Assembly (NCBI RefSeq): GCF_963676065.1
Contig: NZ_OY780933.1
Location: forward strand, 4,048,501-4,112,500
Source: Maridesulfovibrio sp.
GTDB taxonomy: Bacteria > Desulfobacterota > Desulfovibrionia > Desulfovibrionales > Desulfovibrionaceae
DNA: 64,000 nt
Direction: 5' to 3'
In this document: piece after piece, positions 15,429-24,292 of the stretch
Layout: the number at the start of each line of letters is the position of its first letter
Position numbering within the stretch: the first letter of the stretch is position 1
Translations under genes and position numbers: made by a program
The notes under the pieces: model-generated
Seen by the model: the letters and a program-made list of their open reading frames with translations, nothing else
Told to the model about the DNA's origin: nothing
Database searches by the model: none

Positions 15429-17924
15429 ATGATCACCAAACGTCCGCTAACATACTGGATAAAAAACAGTAATATGAAATTACAACTCATATTGCTGGTT
15501 GTCATCTTTTTTACAGTAGCAGTCAGGCTTATCCCGCTCGAAATGCAAAAAAAAATCATCAACCAAGCCATCAGTATGCGCAAGGTTGATTTATTATTTA
15601 TGTACTGCGGATTCTACATTGCTTCTGTTGTTACCGCCAGTCTGCTCAAATATCTGATCACCGTGTTACAAACGTATATAGGTCAGCAATCACTTGCACA
15701 AATGAGAAAGGAGCTCTACGCCCATATCCTGACTCTACCGCTCAGCTATTTCAGAAAGGCGAACCCCGGCATGGTGGTATCCTCGCTGGTAACCGAGTTG
15801 GCTCCGGCGGGTGAATATGTAGGACAATCAGTGGCGGTTCCGGTGACTAACCTGCTTACTCTTATCGCCTTTGCCGGATACATGTTTTTCCTTAACCCCA
15901 TCATGGCCGGTATTTCCATATCACTATATCCTTTTGTTATATATCTGGTCCCCAAACTCCAGAAAAAATCAAATAAAGCTAATAAAAAACGGGTCGATAC
16001 CACCCGAAATCTCAGTACGCATATCAACGAGACCATTTCCGGTATTCACGAAATTCACGGTAACGGTTCCTACCGCATTGAAAACCGTAAATACGGAAGT
16101 TTCGTAGATCGGCTTTTCAAAATCAGAATAACCTGGATTCTTTACAAACAGGGCATAAAGGTTCTTAATAATTTTTTCCAAAGTCTGGGACCTTTCCTGC
16201 TCTTTATAGTTGGCGGGTATCTGGCTATTCAGGGTCGTTTTGATCTCGGTGCGCTGGTGGCTTTCCTTTCAGCCTATGAAAAAATTTATGATCCGTGGAA
16301 AGAATTGATGGATTTCTATCAGGTCCATAATGATGCCGGAGTCCGGTACCAACGCGTAATGGAATACTTCGATACAGCTCCTGAATTCGTACTCGAACCG
16401 GAAGGCCGTGCACCGGTAAAACTCAAAGGAGATATCGAAGTCCAAAACCTCGGATTCACTGTTTCCGGCAACATCCGGCTGCTCAAGCAAATCAATATGC
16501 GACTTAAACCCGGCGAACAAATGGCCCTTGTCGGTTTTTCTGGTAGCGGCAAGAGCACGCTGGCTCAATGTATCTCCCAGCTCTACAAATATACGGGAGG
16601 CTCGGTCAAAATCGACGGCTATGAAGTAGCTGATTTGACCAAGGCCGACATGGTTCACAACATGGGTATTGTGGCCCAGTCTCCTTTCATATTTTCCGGT
16701 ACCATCAAGGCCAACCTACTATATTCATGTGCGGCAGTTCTTGAAAACGATCCCGAATCTGAACAAAAAATGCCCAGCCGCGACAATATGATCGAAGCCA
16801 TACAGCAAGCCGGAATTTTTGTGGATGTGCTGCGTTTCGGACTAAATACTCTTCTTGATCCTGATAAAGAATCAGAACTCTCTGAGAGACTGGTCCGGGT
16901 ACGTAAGAACTTCCATTCCGACTATGGAGAAAAACTTGCCGAGCATGTGGAATTTTACCATGAAGGACAGTATCTGAAATATTCAAGCATAGCCGGGAAC
17001 ATCACCTTCGGTCATGCAAATGACACCAGTTTTTCAGGGCGTGAACTGGTCAGCAATGAATATTTTGTCAATTTCCTAAGAAACGCGCAACTTGAGACCC
17101 CTCTATTAAGTCTGGGCCGTGAGCTTGCAAAACAGACGGTTGACATTCTGGGCAATCTCCCGCCTGATGAAGTTTTCTTTGAACAAAGTCCCATTCCTTC
17201 CGAGGAATTTGAAGATTACAAGCAGCTCATAAATCGCATTGAAGGCATTACACTACAGGAACTTCAGGGCAAAGACCGTGAGATGCTTTTGCACCTCGCA
17301 CTTGGTTTTGTACCCGGCAGGCATAAAATTGTTGTTCTTCCAGCGGTACTTCAGGGGCTTATCCTTGATGGTCGGAAGCTCTTTAACTCGCAGGTCTCTC
17401 AAGAAAGACCCGAGACTTTCAGCTTCTACCAGATGTCTGAATTTATCCCTTCGCAGACTATTCTGGATAACATCCTCTTTGGTAAACCAAAGACCGATCA
17501 TCCCAAAGTTCAGGACACCATCAACCAATCCATGATTCAGTTGCTGATTGAGGAGGACCTCCTTGAGACAGTCGTAGAATTGGGCATGGAGTTTCAGGTC
17601 GGAACCAAAGGCGACAAACTTTCCGGTGGACAATGCCAGAAACTCGCCATTGCGCGAACATTCCTCAAAAATCCGCCTATCATGATTCTAGATGAGGCAA
17701 CATCGGCGCTGGACAACAGATCCCAGAACCGGATTCAGGGGCTGCTCGAAACCAAATGGAAAGGCAAGGCGACGCTTATCTCAGTTATACACAGACTTGA
17801 TACGATCAAGAATTACGATAAAGTGGCAGTCATGAAGGCTGGTAAATTAATGGAAGTAGGTCCTTATGATGAACTCATCGAAAAAAAGGGACTGCTTTAC
17901 GAACTTATACACGGAGCGCATTAA
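15429..17924 (+). CDS. ABC exporter (fused permease-ATPase) with a large insertion in the ATPase domain
   Basis: An 831-residue half-transporter. About residues 1-330 form an exporter-type six-helix transmembrane domain. The ATPase domain has Walker A (GFSGSGKST) near residue 371. The signature LSGGQCQKLAIAR and Walker B (IMILDEATSALD) come only at about 730-760, then the H-loop (SVIHRLD). The gap from Walker A to signature is about 360 residues instead of about 100. The extra part carries three similar stretches: SGTIKANLLYS, SSIAGNITFGHAN and SQTILDNILFGKP. It overlaps no neighbour; a cyclic-nucleotide-binding gene begins 2 bases after its stop. The substrate is unknown. Confidence 0.88.
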   Translation: MITKRPLTYWIKNSNMKLQLILLVVIFFTVAVRLIPLEMQKKIINQAISMRKVDLLFMYCGFYIASVVTASLLKYLITVLQTYIGQQSLAQMRKELYAHILTLPLSYFRKANPGMVVSSLVTELAPAGEYVGQSVAVPVTNLLTLIAFAGYMFFLNPIMAGISISLYPFVIYLVPKLQKKSNKANKKRVDTTRNLSTHINETISGIHEIHGNGSYRIENRKYGSFVDRLFKIRITWILYKQGIKVLNNFFQSLGPFLLFIVGGYLAIQGRFDLGALVAFLSAYEKIYDPWKELMDFYQVHNDAGVRYQRVMEYFDTAPEFVLEPEGRAPVKLKGDIEVQNLGFTVSGNIRLLKQINMRLKPGEQMALVGFSGSGKSTLAQCISQLYKYTGGSVKIDGYEVADLTKADMVHNMGIVAQSPFIFSGTIKANLLYSCAAVLENDPESEQKMPSRDNMIEAIQQAGIFVDVLRFGLNTLLDPDKESELSERLVRVRKNFHSDYGEKLAEHVEFYHEGQYLKYSSIAGNITFGHANDTSFSGRELVSNEYFVNFLRNAQLETPLLSLGRELAKQTVDILGNLPPDEVFFEQSPIPSEEFEDYKQLINRIEGITLQELQGKDREMLLHLALGFVPGRHKIVVLPAVLQGLILDGRKLFNSQVSQERPETFSFYQMSEFIPSQTILDNILFGKPKTDHPKVQDTINQSMIQLLIEEDLLETVVELGMEFQVGTKGDKLSGGQCQKLAIARTFLKNPPIMILDEATSALDNRSQNRIQGLLETKWKGKATLISVIHRLDTIKNYDKVAVMKAGKLMEVGPYDELIEKKGLLYELIHGAH

Positions 17925-17926
17925 TT

Positions 17927-18424
17927 ATGGTACCGGAAACCAGTGAATATCAAGAACACTTGGAAATAATGAGGGAAATACCGTACTTCTCTGGGCTTGA
18001 ACTTGAAGCGCAAAAACTAATCGCTTACCTTTGTGTTCGTGACAAGTTTGCAGCCGGTGAGGAAGTGTTCGCCAGTGGCGACCTCGACCAATCCGCATAT
18101 TTCATCATTAGCGGAACCATGGAAGCTTACCTTGATTCTGGATCGATTAAGGTTCAATCATTCAAGGATGGTAATTTTGTCGGCGCTCTTTCACTAATTG
18201 GCAGCTCCAAGAGACTTTTCACTTTAAAGGCAACTTCTGATTGTGTATGTATTCGCCTTACCAGAGAAAAATTTAAGAAAGCACAAGAACAATATCCTGA
18301 AATAAGTACAAAATTCTTGAAGGCCACAGTTAACATGATCAGCCACTGGGAAGAACGATTTCTTTCTATGTACAACCCTGATTGTTCAGGATGCACTAGC
18401 GGAATCGGGTTGACTCTCATTTAG
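17927..18424 (+). CDS. stand-alone cyclic-nucleotide-binding-domain protein
   Basis: A 165-residue protein that is essentially one CNMP-binding (Crp effector) domain. It shows IPYFSGLELEAQKLIAYL, AAGEEVFASGDLDQSAYFIISG and FVGALSLIG, matching the family's beta-roll pattern. No helix-turn-helix follows; the C-terminus is a short helix and a CSGCTSG segment. The canonical GE..R phosphate-binding cassette is weak, so ligand binding is uncertain. The gene is tightly coupled to the ABC exporter (2-base gap), suggesting a regulatory subunit of that transporter (inference). Confidence 0.82.
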   Translation: MVPETSEYQEHLEIMREIPYFSGLELEAQKLIAYLCVRDKFAAGEEVFASGDLDQSAYFIISGTMEAYLDSGSIKVQSFKDGNFVGALSLIGSSKRLFTLKATSDCVCIRLTREKFKKAQEQYPEISTKFLKATVNMISHWEERFLSMYNPDCSGCTSGIGLTLI

Positions 18425-18455
18425 TTACAGCCATAAGGGTTTACAGGTGGAACAC

Positions 18456-19058
18456 ATGAAAAGAACAATTATACTTACTATTATCTCCTGCTTACTTCTT
18501 ATTTCTAGTGCCGGTGCGGCCCAGAACGCTCCTGAATCAATTGCCGGTATAACAATTGGTAATAATGTTTCAACGGTTCGCTCTTTGCTGGAAATGAAAT
18601 CTGAAACATCACCCTGGCAGGAAGAATACATTAAACGTATAGGTCTTAGAGAATTGGAAGGTTACAGAGGCGGCTACGTTGTGGTCGGTAACTGTAAACG
18701 CAAAGACATCATCCTGCGCATGAAGTTGAAATACTCAAACAACAGCTTGAATTTTTTCAATAAAATTTACAGCAAAATTGAAAAACGTTTCGGCCAACCC
18801 AATGATTGGCGAGGTAACCCTTTCGGTACCCTTAAAGTCTGGAAATGGTCGCTTAAAGATAAGTATGGAAATATAAGTCTAATTCTTCAGCATTTTAGTG
18901 GGGATGACGATTCCATCACCCAAGGCAACTCGATCAGACTCTCCCGACCATCTTGGATTCAAGAAGAAAAACAGTGTTGGGATCAGACTCATCCGATAAT
19001 TCAGGACAAGCCTATTCCCGCTAAAATGCAAGGCATGAAATGGTTCCTGCCCTACTAG
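18456..19058 (+). CDS. exported protein of unknown function
   Basis: A 200-residue protein with a clear Sec signal peptide: MKRT, a long hydrophobic core (IILTIISCLLLISS) and an AGAA cleavage region. The mature part starts near SIAGITIGNNVSTVRSLL and has no motif I recognise. AGGTGG lies 5 bases before the ATG at 18456; a GTG three codons upstream is less likely. It follows the ABC/cNMP genes by about 30 bases and is followed by a terminator, so it may be the last gene of that operon and act in the periplasm. Confidence 0.75.
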   Translation: MKRTIILTIISCLLLISSAGAAQNAPESIAGITIGNNVSTVRSLLEMKSETSPWQEEYIKRIGLRELEGYRGGYVVVGNCKRKDIILRMKLKYSNNSLNFFNKIYSKIEKRFGQPNDWRGNPFGTLKVWKWSLKDKYGNISLILQHFSGDDDSITQGNSIRLSRPSWIQEEKQCWDQTHPIIQDKPIPAKMQGMKWFLPY

Positions 19059-19082
19059 GCTGAGCCTCACAGTATAAAATTT

Positions 19083-19117
19083 AAAAGCCTCTTCGCTATT
19101 GCGGAGAGGCTTTTCTT
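19083..19117 (+). terminator. terminator after the ABC/cNMP/exported-protein cluster
   Basis: A 10-bp stem (AAAAGCCTCT with AGAGGCTTTT), a 12-base loop and a short T-rich tail. It lies 24 bases past the stop codon. The following 260 bases up to the qrc terminator show no gene. Confidence 0.75.
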
Positions 19118-19375
19118 CTGCGCTATCGCTCATTTTTCGGGCTATCACACACTACTGTTTTTAACCGCAGGAAGCAGTGAGAAGAACATCTCTCAATTGT
19201 CCAGAATTGCCTAATTTATAAATGAGCTTCTGCTAACCTAGAAAGTGTATGTAAAAATTGAGGCTACAACTTAAATAGGCTGATGAACACGCGCAGATGT
19301 CCAACTATAAACATCAAAAGGCATCCTGAAATAAATCCCTTGGATGTACCTATTTCAAAAAAGTGCCCCAATAAG

Positions 19376-19407
19376 AAAAGGCCCCACTCGTGAGAGTGAG
19401 GCCTTTA
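19376..19407 (-). terminator. terminator after qrcD
   Basis: An inverted repeat (AAAGGCC-CACTC with GAGTG-GGCCTTT, with one mismatch) and a 4-base loop, read on the minus strand with a T run after it. It lies about 27 bases downstream of the qrcD stop. Confidence 0.8.
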
Positions 19408-19433
19408 GACTTAACTTATGCTGTCAGCTGATG

Positions 19434-20666
19434 CTATTTCTTGTTCAGCTTGAGTTCCTGAGGGAACACAGGCAGATAGCGATAGCAGAGACTGATAACC
19501 AAAGCACCGTAAGCGCAGATCATCAGGGTGGTAGCCCATTCTGCCCAGTTAGGTGCGTAGGTTTCCCAGTTATCAAAAGGCATAACCGGAATAGCGATGG
19601 TCTGGACGGTGAAGACGTAACGGTTGATGGTTATGCCGATGCAGTCCAGAATAGCTGCTGAATACAGCAGTGCGGGGTTGTTTCTGATGGACGGAGTGAT
19701 CAACATAATTGCGGGAACGATTCCGCAGAGTACGATCTCAGTCCACAGTAACCACTGACCGTAGATATTACCGTAGAACATCTGGTCAAAGGTCAAGCCC
19801 ACGGAAGGCAGATAACCGACAGCCCAAGCCCAAGTATCAATGATCTTGAAGAACATGTACACGCAGAGCATGGTACCGGCGATTTTACCCATCAGGGCTT
19901 TTACTTTGTAATCCACCAATTTTTTACCAGTCATCTTTTCGATGAGGGTACAAACCAGAACTGTGAAAACAGGACCGGACCCTACAGCGGAAAGAACAAA
20001 AAGGAAGAATGTCCAGGGCCAGATGAAGAAACCTTCACGGAAAGCGTAAGGACGACCAAACATAACGCCGTACATACCGCCCAAGGAACCCTGGTGAAAG
20101 GTGGAAAGGAAGGTTCCGATACCTGCGAACAGAGCCATATTCACGTGTAAGTGATGGGCAAAGTGATGCAGAAAAGGAATCTTATTCAGCTGTTTCTGTT
20201 CTAAAACCAGCGGAATGAATTCAATAATCAGAACTGTGCAGTAGCAGGTAATACAGAAGATAACTTCTGTGAGCATGGAGTGCACATTGGGGTGCCAATA
20301 GCCGAACCATGCCCGGATAGGCTGCCCGATGTCCATGGTCAGAATGAGCATGGCGCCGGAGTAGCACAGGAACCCGAGAATAACTGCAAGGTTAATAATA
20401 TTTTTAAGTTGATCGATCTTGAGAATATACTTGAGAAAACCGGTAAAAAAAGCACCGGCACCAAGTGCGATAACAGCAAGGTCGAAAGTAATCCAAAGTC
20501 CAAACCCGAAGTAGTTGTCAAGGCCGGTTACGCCGATACCGTAATAGAAAATATTAACGGCAGCATAGACGCCCCAGAGCAGGACGGCTGTCGGAAAGAC
20601 CATCCAAAGCAGGAACTTGGGCAGTCCGCAGCGTTTTACGCCTTCGGGGAAGAGATTGCTATCCAT
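19434..20666 (-). CDS. qrcD: menaquinone reductase membrane subunit QrcD (NrfD-like)
   Basis: A 410-residue integral membrane protein with about ten transmembrane helices of the NrfD/PsrC family. Conserved-looking elements include GIGVTGLDNYFGFGLWI, HVNMALFAGIGTFLSTFHQ and GSGPVFTVLVCTLIEK. In D. vulgaris Qrc this subunit holds the menaquinone site, and the complex moves electrons from periplasmic cytochrome c3 to menaquinone, contributing to proton motive force. It is the last gene of qrcABCD (transcribed A to D). The 14-base gap to qrcC indicates one operon, and a terminator follows. Confidence 0.93.
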   Translation of the reverse strand: MDSNLFPEGVKRCGLPKFLLWMVFPTAVLLWGVYAAVNIFYYGIGVTGLDNYFGFGLWITFDLAVIALGAGAFFTGFLKYILKIDQLKNIINLAVILGFLCYSGAMLILTMDIGQPIRAWFGYWHPNVHSMLTEVIFCITCYCTVLIIEFIPLVLEQKQLNKIPFLHHFAHHLHVNMALFAGIGTFLSTFHQGSLGGMYGVMFGRPYAFREGFFIWPWTFFLFVLSAVGSGPVFTVLVCTLIEKMTGKKLVDYKVKALMGKIAGTMLCVYMFFKIIDTWAWAVGYLPSVGLTFDQMFYGNIYGQWLLWTEIVLCGIVPAIMLITPSIRNNPALLYSAAILDCIGITINRYVFTVQTIAIPVMPFDNWETYAPNWAEWATTLMICAYGALVISLCYRYLPVFPQELKLNKK

Positions 20667-20680
20667 GGTAAACCTCCCTC

Positions 20681-21439
20681 CTAGTGCTTGTCTTCAGCGA
20701 TGTGGTTATCACTCTGCTCACGGACCCAGTCACGACGGCTGATGTAGTACACCTGAGGTTCCATGCCGATAGACTCCAGAATGCGGAAAGCATTGGGGCT
20801 CTTAATCAGCTCATGAACTTTGTGCTCAGGGTTCTTGGAATCACCGAAAGAGATAGCGCCGGACGGACAAGCTTCCAGACAAGCAGGTTTATACCAGCCG
20901 TCAGGGAGTTTATTGGGGTCCATACCTTCATTACGTGCGCGTTCTCTGGCGTTCAGCAATCTGGAATGGCAGAAGTTACATTTCTCAACAACACCGCGAG
21001 GACGGGTGGAGGTTGAGGGGGACAAAGCCTTATCCATACCTCCGGGCCAAACAGGGTCCAGCCAACCGAAGTAGCGGGCGTGGTAAGGACATGCCGCCAT
21101 GCAATACCGGCAACCGATGCAGCGGGGATAAATCTGGCTGACGATTCCGCCTTCTTCGTCCTTTGTAGTCGCAACTACAGGACAGACGGGAACGCAGGCA
21201 GGATGTCCGCACTGCATACAGGGTCTGGGCAGGTAGGCAACTTCCCTGTTGGGAAATTCCTTACCGTTAGTAAGTTCATAGACATTCATCCAGGTAAGGG
21301 TCTTAAGTTTATTAGACCCTTCTTCCATGGGAGCTATGTTATTTTCAGCCTGGCAGGACACCATACAAGCACCGCAACCGGTACACTTGTCGACATCGAC
21401 CACCATGGTCCATTTAGTATCAAATTCAATATGCTGCAT
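20681..21439 (-). CDS. qrcC: menaquinone reductase iron-sulfur subunit QrcC
   Basis: A 252-residue ferredoxin-like subunit of the DmsB/PsrB type. Four cysteine groups are visible: CTGCGACMVSC, CMQCGHPACVPVC, CIGCRYCMAAC and a last one with CNFC and CLEAC. They should bind a chain of cubane clusters that passes electrons from QrcA/QrcB to the quinone site in QrcD. No signal peptide is seen, so export would be with a partner subunit. The gene lies 23 bases after qrcB and 14 bases before qrcD. Confidence 0.94.
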   Translation of the reverse strand: MQHIEFDTKWTMVVDVDKCTGCGACMVSCQAENNIAPMEEGSNKLKTLTWMNVYELTNGKEFPNREVAYLPRPCMQCGHPACVPVCPVVATTKDEEGGIVSQIYPRCIGCRYCMAACPYHARYFGWLDPVWPGGMDKALSPSTSTRPRGVVEKCNFCHSRLLNARERARNEGMDPNKLPDGWYKPACLEACPSGAISFGDSKNPEHKVHELIKSPNAFRILESIGMEPQVYYISRRDWVREQSDNHIAEDKH

Positions 21440-21462
21440 AACGTGAATCCCCTGACTTTAAA

Positions 21463-23532
21463 TTAGGCGATGCTCACGGAAGAACTGGACCACACGGACA
21501 AACCGGTACCGGGCTCAGTGTCAACTGTGAGAAGTTTGGAGATGTTTTCGCCTTTACCGCTGGAGTATGCATCCCACGCGGTGTGTCCGAATCCAAGAGG
21601 TGCGGCGATAACATCATTCATTACGCCTTCATTAATGTGGATTCTTACAGCGCACTCTCCACCTGCTCCGCCAAGCTTGACCTTGGAACCTTCAGACACA
21701 CCGAGTTTCTTGGCGGTCTTGGAGTTAACCTGAACCATAAGGTCTTTACCCAAAAGTTCATTCTTGCTGATAGCAACCACGTTCAGCGGCGGAATAGCCA
21801 CTGTGGAGGTACCGAAGATGAGCTTGGAGTAAGGAGCGAGGATAATTTCGCCACCCTTGGGCATTGTCACGGCCTTGGACAGAATTGATGCTGCGAACTT
21901 GATGGAATCTGATTCCATAGAATCGGAAACATAAGCAGAGCCTTCAAGAAGAGAATCCCAGTCAGCACCTGCTTTTTCAGCTTTTGCCTGATAAACAGAG
22001 TCAGCAGATTCATATCCAAGATCGATACCCAGTCCGGAAGCCACGCTGAGGATTACATCAACAGTCGGCTTGCTGTTGTAGAGAGGTTCTGCAACAGGAG
22101 CACTGGCTACGAGCATCGCTGCGCCTGCACCGTAAGGAGTCTGGGCATCTTCGAAGCGTTCGTAGCTGGTGGGGTTGGGCATAATCAGGTCAGCTTTGGA
22201 AGCTGTTTCATCCATATAAGTGCTAAAACTTACGAGGAAACCTGCTTTTTCAAACGCCGGTGCCAGAACGGTATTCTGGGGAAGAGCGTAAACAGGATTG
22301 GCTTCGTAAGCCATCATAACTTCGGGAGCATTAACCTTGCCTGCGGCAATACCTGAAAGGTAGCCGACAAAGTCCTTTGCTGCCAGTTCCGAACGGTCTG
22401 TGGCTGCTTCAACAGCCTTGGGCAGTTCGGGGAGAATCTTCATCCCGCCATCTTTATTGACCTGACCGAGCAGCATATTCACTGCTGAGGCGGCAATAAC
22501 ATCTGCTGCACCTGCGCCCTGAGCGAACTCGGAGCCTGCAACAACAACAGGAGCGGAAGATTTCATCAGAGCCTTGGCAAGTGCGGCAAGTTGCGATCCT
22601 GCTACACCTGTTGCTTTCTCAACTTTGTCAGGAGAGAATCTGGACATAACCAGAGTCTTGAAGTCTGCAAAGTCGGAAACAGGAGCGGAAGCTCCGGCTT
22701 TAAGCATGTGATAAGCAAGACCGAGGCAGAAGATTGCTCCGGAACCGGGATTAACCGGTACCCACTTATCTGCAGCAGCTGCTGTGCTGTTCTGGAAAGA
22801 ACCGGCATAAACATAAGAAGTTTTAACTTCTTCACCAGTGGGACGGCTTGAGGCGTAAACACGCTGGTTTCTCACCACAGGGCCCCATGAATCCATTGCA
22901 TCTGCACCGACGAAAAGAACAAAGTCGGAATTTTCCAGATCATAACCGATCTGACCTTTTCCATCCATGCTCGCCAGTGCTGCGGCTGCTCCCTGCTCAT
23001 CACAGGGCATCATGTAGCACTCAGCGCCCATTTCTGCTGCAAAACCGGACAGAACCTCAGTTGCGGTACCGGTTGTGTCACCGGAAACAACAGTGAGTTT
23101 GCCTTTCTGTCCTTTAATTGCGGCGAGTTTATCAGAGAGCAGCTTTTCAGCTTCATCCCAGGAGATAGACTCGTATTTGCCTTCCGCGGTTTTCTTCATA
23201 GGACCGTTAATGCGGGAAGGACTGTACATGAGCTGAGGGCCGCTGGCGCTGACAGGGTCAACCCCGCCCTTGCTCATTTCGTTTTCAGCATTTCCTCTGG
23301 TGAGATAGGGGCTTCCACCCACGGATTTTACAATCTCCGCGCAGGGAGCTGTGCCGAATTTGGCAACAGAAGCCTGCTCAGTAATTGCACCATATTTCAA
23401 TCTGGGAATCCAGGGCCAGTTCTGGGACCAGATGGAAGCGTCATCCAGAGATTTCCAAATTACAGGGGTGAAGAGCGAACCAACAACACCACCTGTTACC
23501 AATTGAATAAAAGTTCTGCGATCAATACCCAT
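21463..23532 (-). CDS. qrcB: menaquinone reductase large subunit QrcB, molybdopterin-oxidoreductase fold
   Basis: A 689-residue member of the molybdopterin oxidoreductase family starting MGIDRRTFIQLVTGG, a Tat-type twin-arginine signal followed by a hydrophobic stretch. SWDEAEKLLSDKLAAI, MAYEANPVYALPQ and SYERFEDAQTPYG follow the family order. The N-terminal cysteine motif of catalytic members is missing. The Qrc large subunit is reported to lack the molybdenum cofactor and to act structurally or in electron transfer, which fits. It sits between qrcA and qrcC. Identity is clear from context and length. Confidence 0.93.
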   Translation of the reverse strand: MGIDRRTFIQLVTGGVVGSLFTPVIWKSLDDASIWSQNWPWIPRLKYGAITEQASVAKFGTAPCAEIVKSVGGSPYLTRGNAENEMSKGGVDPVSASGPQLMYSPSRINGPMKKTAEGKYESISWDEAEKLLSDKLAAIKGQKGKLTVVSGDTTGTATEVLSGFAAEMGAECYMMPCDEQGAAAALASMDGKGQIGYDLENSDFVLFVGADAMDSWGPVVRNQRVYASSRPTGEEVKTSYVYAGSFQNSTAAAADKWVPVNPGSGAIFCLGLAYHMLKAGASAPVSDFADFKTLVMSRFSPDKVEKATGVAGSQLAALAKALMKSSAPVVVAGSEFAQGAGAADVIAASAVNMLLGQVNKDGGMKILPELPKAVEAATDRSELAAKDFVGYLSGIAAGKVNAPEVMMAYEANPVYALPQNTVLAPAFEKAGFLVSFSTYMDETASKADLIMPNPTSYERFEDAQTPYGAGAAMLVASAPVAEPLYNSKPTVDVILSVASGLGIDLGYESADSVYQAKAEKAGADWDSLLEGSAYVSDSMESDSIKFAASILSKAVTMPKGGEIILAPYSKLIFGTSTVAIPPLNVVAISKNELLGKDLMVQVNSKTAKKLGVSEGSKVKLGGAGGECAVRIHINEGVMNDVIAAPLGFGHTAWDAYSSGKGENISKLLTVDTEPGTGLSVWSSSSVSIA

Positions 23533-23545
23533 TGCAGTCCCTCAC

Positions 23546-24097
23546 TTACTTATGGCAGACGTAACATGCGTTGCTGGTACCAACTTCCGCATGACAGCGT
23601 TCACACTGCCACATCTTCATGGTCTGCTTGCTGTAACCGCTGATTCTGTTTTCGTAATACGTAGGCAGCGTGTCGCTATTGCCTACGTCGGGATGGCAAT
23701 CCGTACACTCGAAGCCTTGGTGTGCCATGTGCGAAAAGTAAACATTATCAGGCTGATACTGATAAACCAGCCAGGGAACTTCCACACCCTTCTGCAGATA
23801 CTCGGTCACGAAAACTTCTTCTGCTTCGGAATCACCGAGAACGTCTTCGTGACACTCAGCACACTGCTCGTTGGAAGGCAGCCCCGCAAAGGAACCATCT
23901 TCCAAAAACATGTGACATGACTCACAGTCCATACCTTCGCCTTCAACATGAACCTTGTGACTGAATTCGATCGGCTGAGTCTTCTGGCTATAAATAACCT
24001 GCGGGAAAACCCACCAGCCGACGATCAGGCTTGCAAGGACACCGATGAAGAAAGGAAGAACTCCTCCACACTGCTTCGATGTTCTTTTTTCCTCCAT
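23546..24097 (-). CDS. qrcA: menaquinone reductase multihaem cytochrome c subunit QrcA
   Basis: A 183-residue protein with an N-terminal membrane anchor (PFFIGVLASLIVGWWVFP) and a periplasmic cytochrome c domain. Five CxxCH haem sites are visible: CESCH, CAECH, CTDCH, CERCH and CYVCH. Additional histidines (FSHKVH, FSHMAHQ) are candidate sixth ligands. It should accept electrons from the periplasmic type I cytochrome c3 pool and pass them to the iron-sulfur chain. It is the first gene of the qrc operon. D. vulgaris QrcA is described as hexahaem; a sixth motif is not visible here. Confidence 0.93.
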   Translation of the reverse strand: MEEKRTSKQCGGVLPFFIGVLASLIVGWWVFPQVIYSQKTQPIEFSHKVHVEGEGMDCESCHMFLEDGSFAGLPSNEQCAECHEDVLGDSEAEEVFVTEYLQKGVEVPWLVYQYQPDNVYFSHMAHQGFECTDCHPDVGNSDTLPTYYENRISGYSKQTMKMWQCERCHAEVGTSNACYVCHK

Positions 24098-24158
24098 AAC
24101 CTCGCCCCACTACTCCTTAAGTTTTGTGAAACATAAACTAACCAATTAACGCCACTTC

Positions 24159-24187
24159 TTCTAAAATAGAGTATCTTTCTATGTCAA
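24159..24187 (-). promoter_or_regulatory. possible sigma-70 promoter for qrcABCD
   Basis: On the minus strand a perfect TTGACA (24187-24182) is followed after 17 bases by TTAGAA (24164-24159), a poor -10 match. It lies about 60 bases upstream of the qrcA start in the only gap before the operon. Only the -35 box is convincing. Confidence 0.35.
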
Positions 24188-24254
24188 GAGAATATGAAAC
24201 TTTTCACAAACTCCGCATAGCTGAGATGTGCTCTATTATCCCGAAAAAAGGGGT

Positions 24255-24284
24255 ACGGAAAATATTATTCTGTATACTTTCCGT
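24255..24284 (-). terminator. possible terminator after rfbC
   Basis: A 7-bp inverted repeat (ACGGAAA/TTTCCGT) extended by AT pairs. On the minus strand it is followed within five bases by a run of six T. It lies just after the rfbC stop and before the qrc promoter region. Confidence 0.5.
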
Positions 24285-24292
24285 TATTCATC

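Noticed and set aside
21463..23532. QrcB as a catalytic formate dehydrogenase or nitrate reductase subunit
   Set aside because: The N-terminal cysteine motif of those enzymes is missing and the neighbours are qrcA, qrcC and qrcD.
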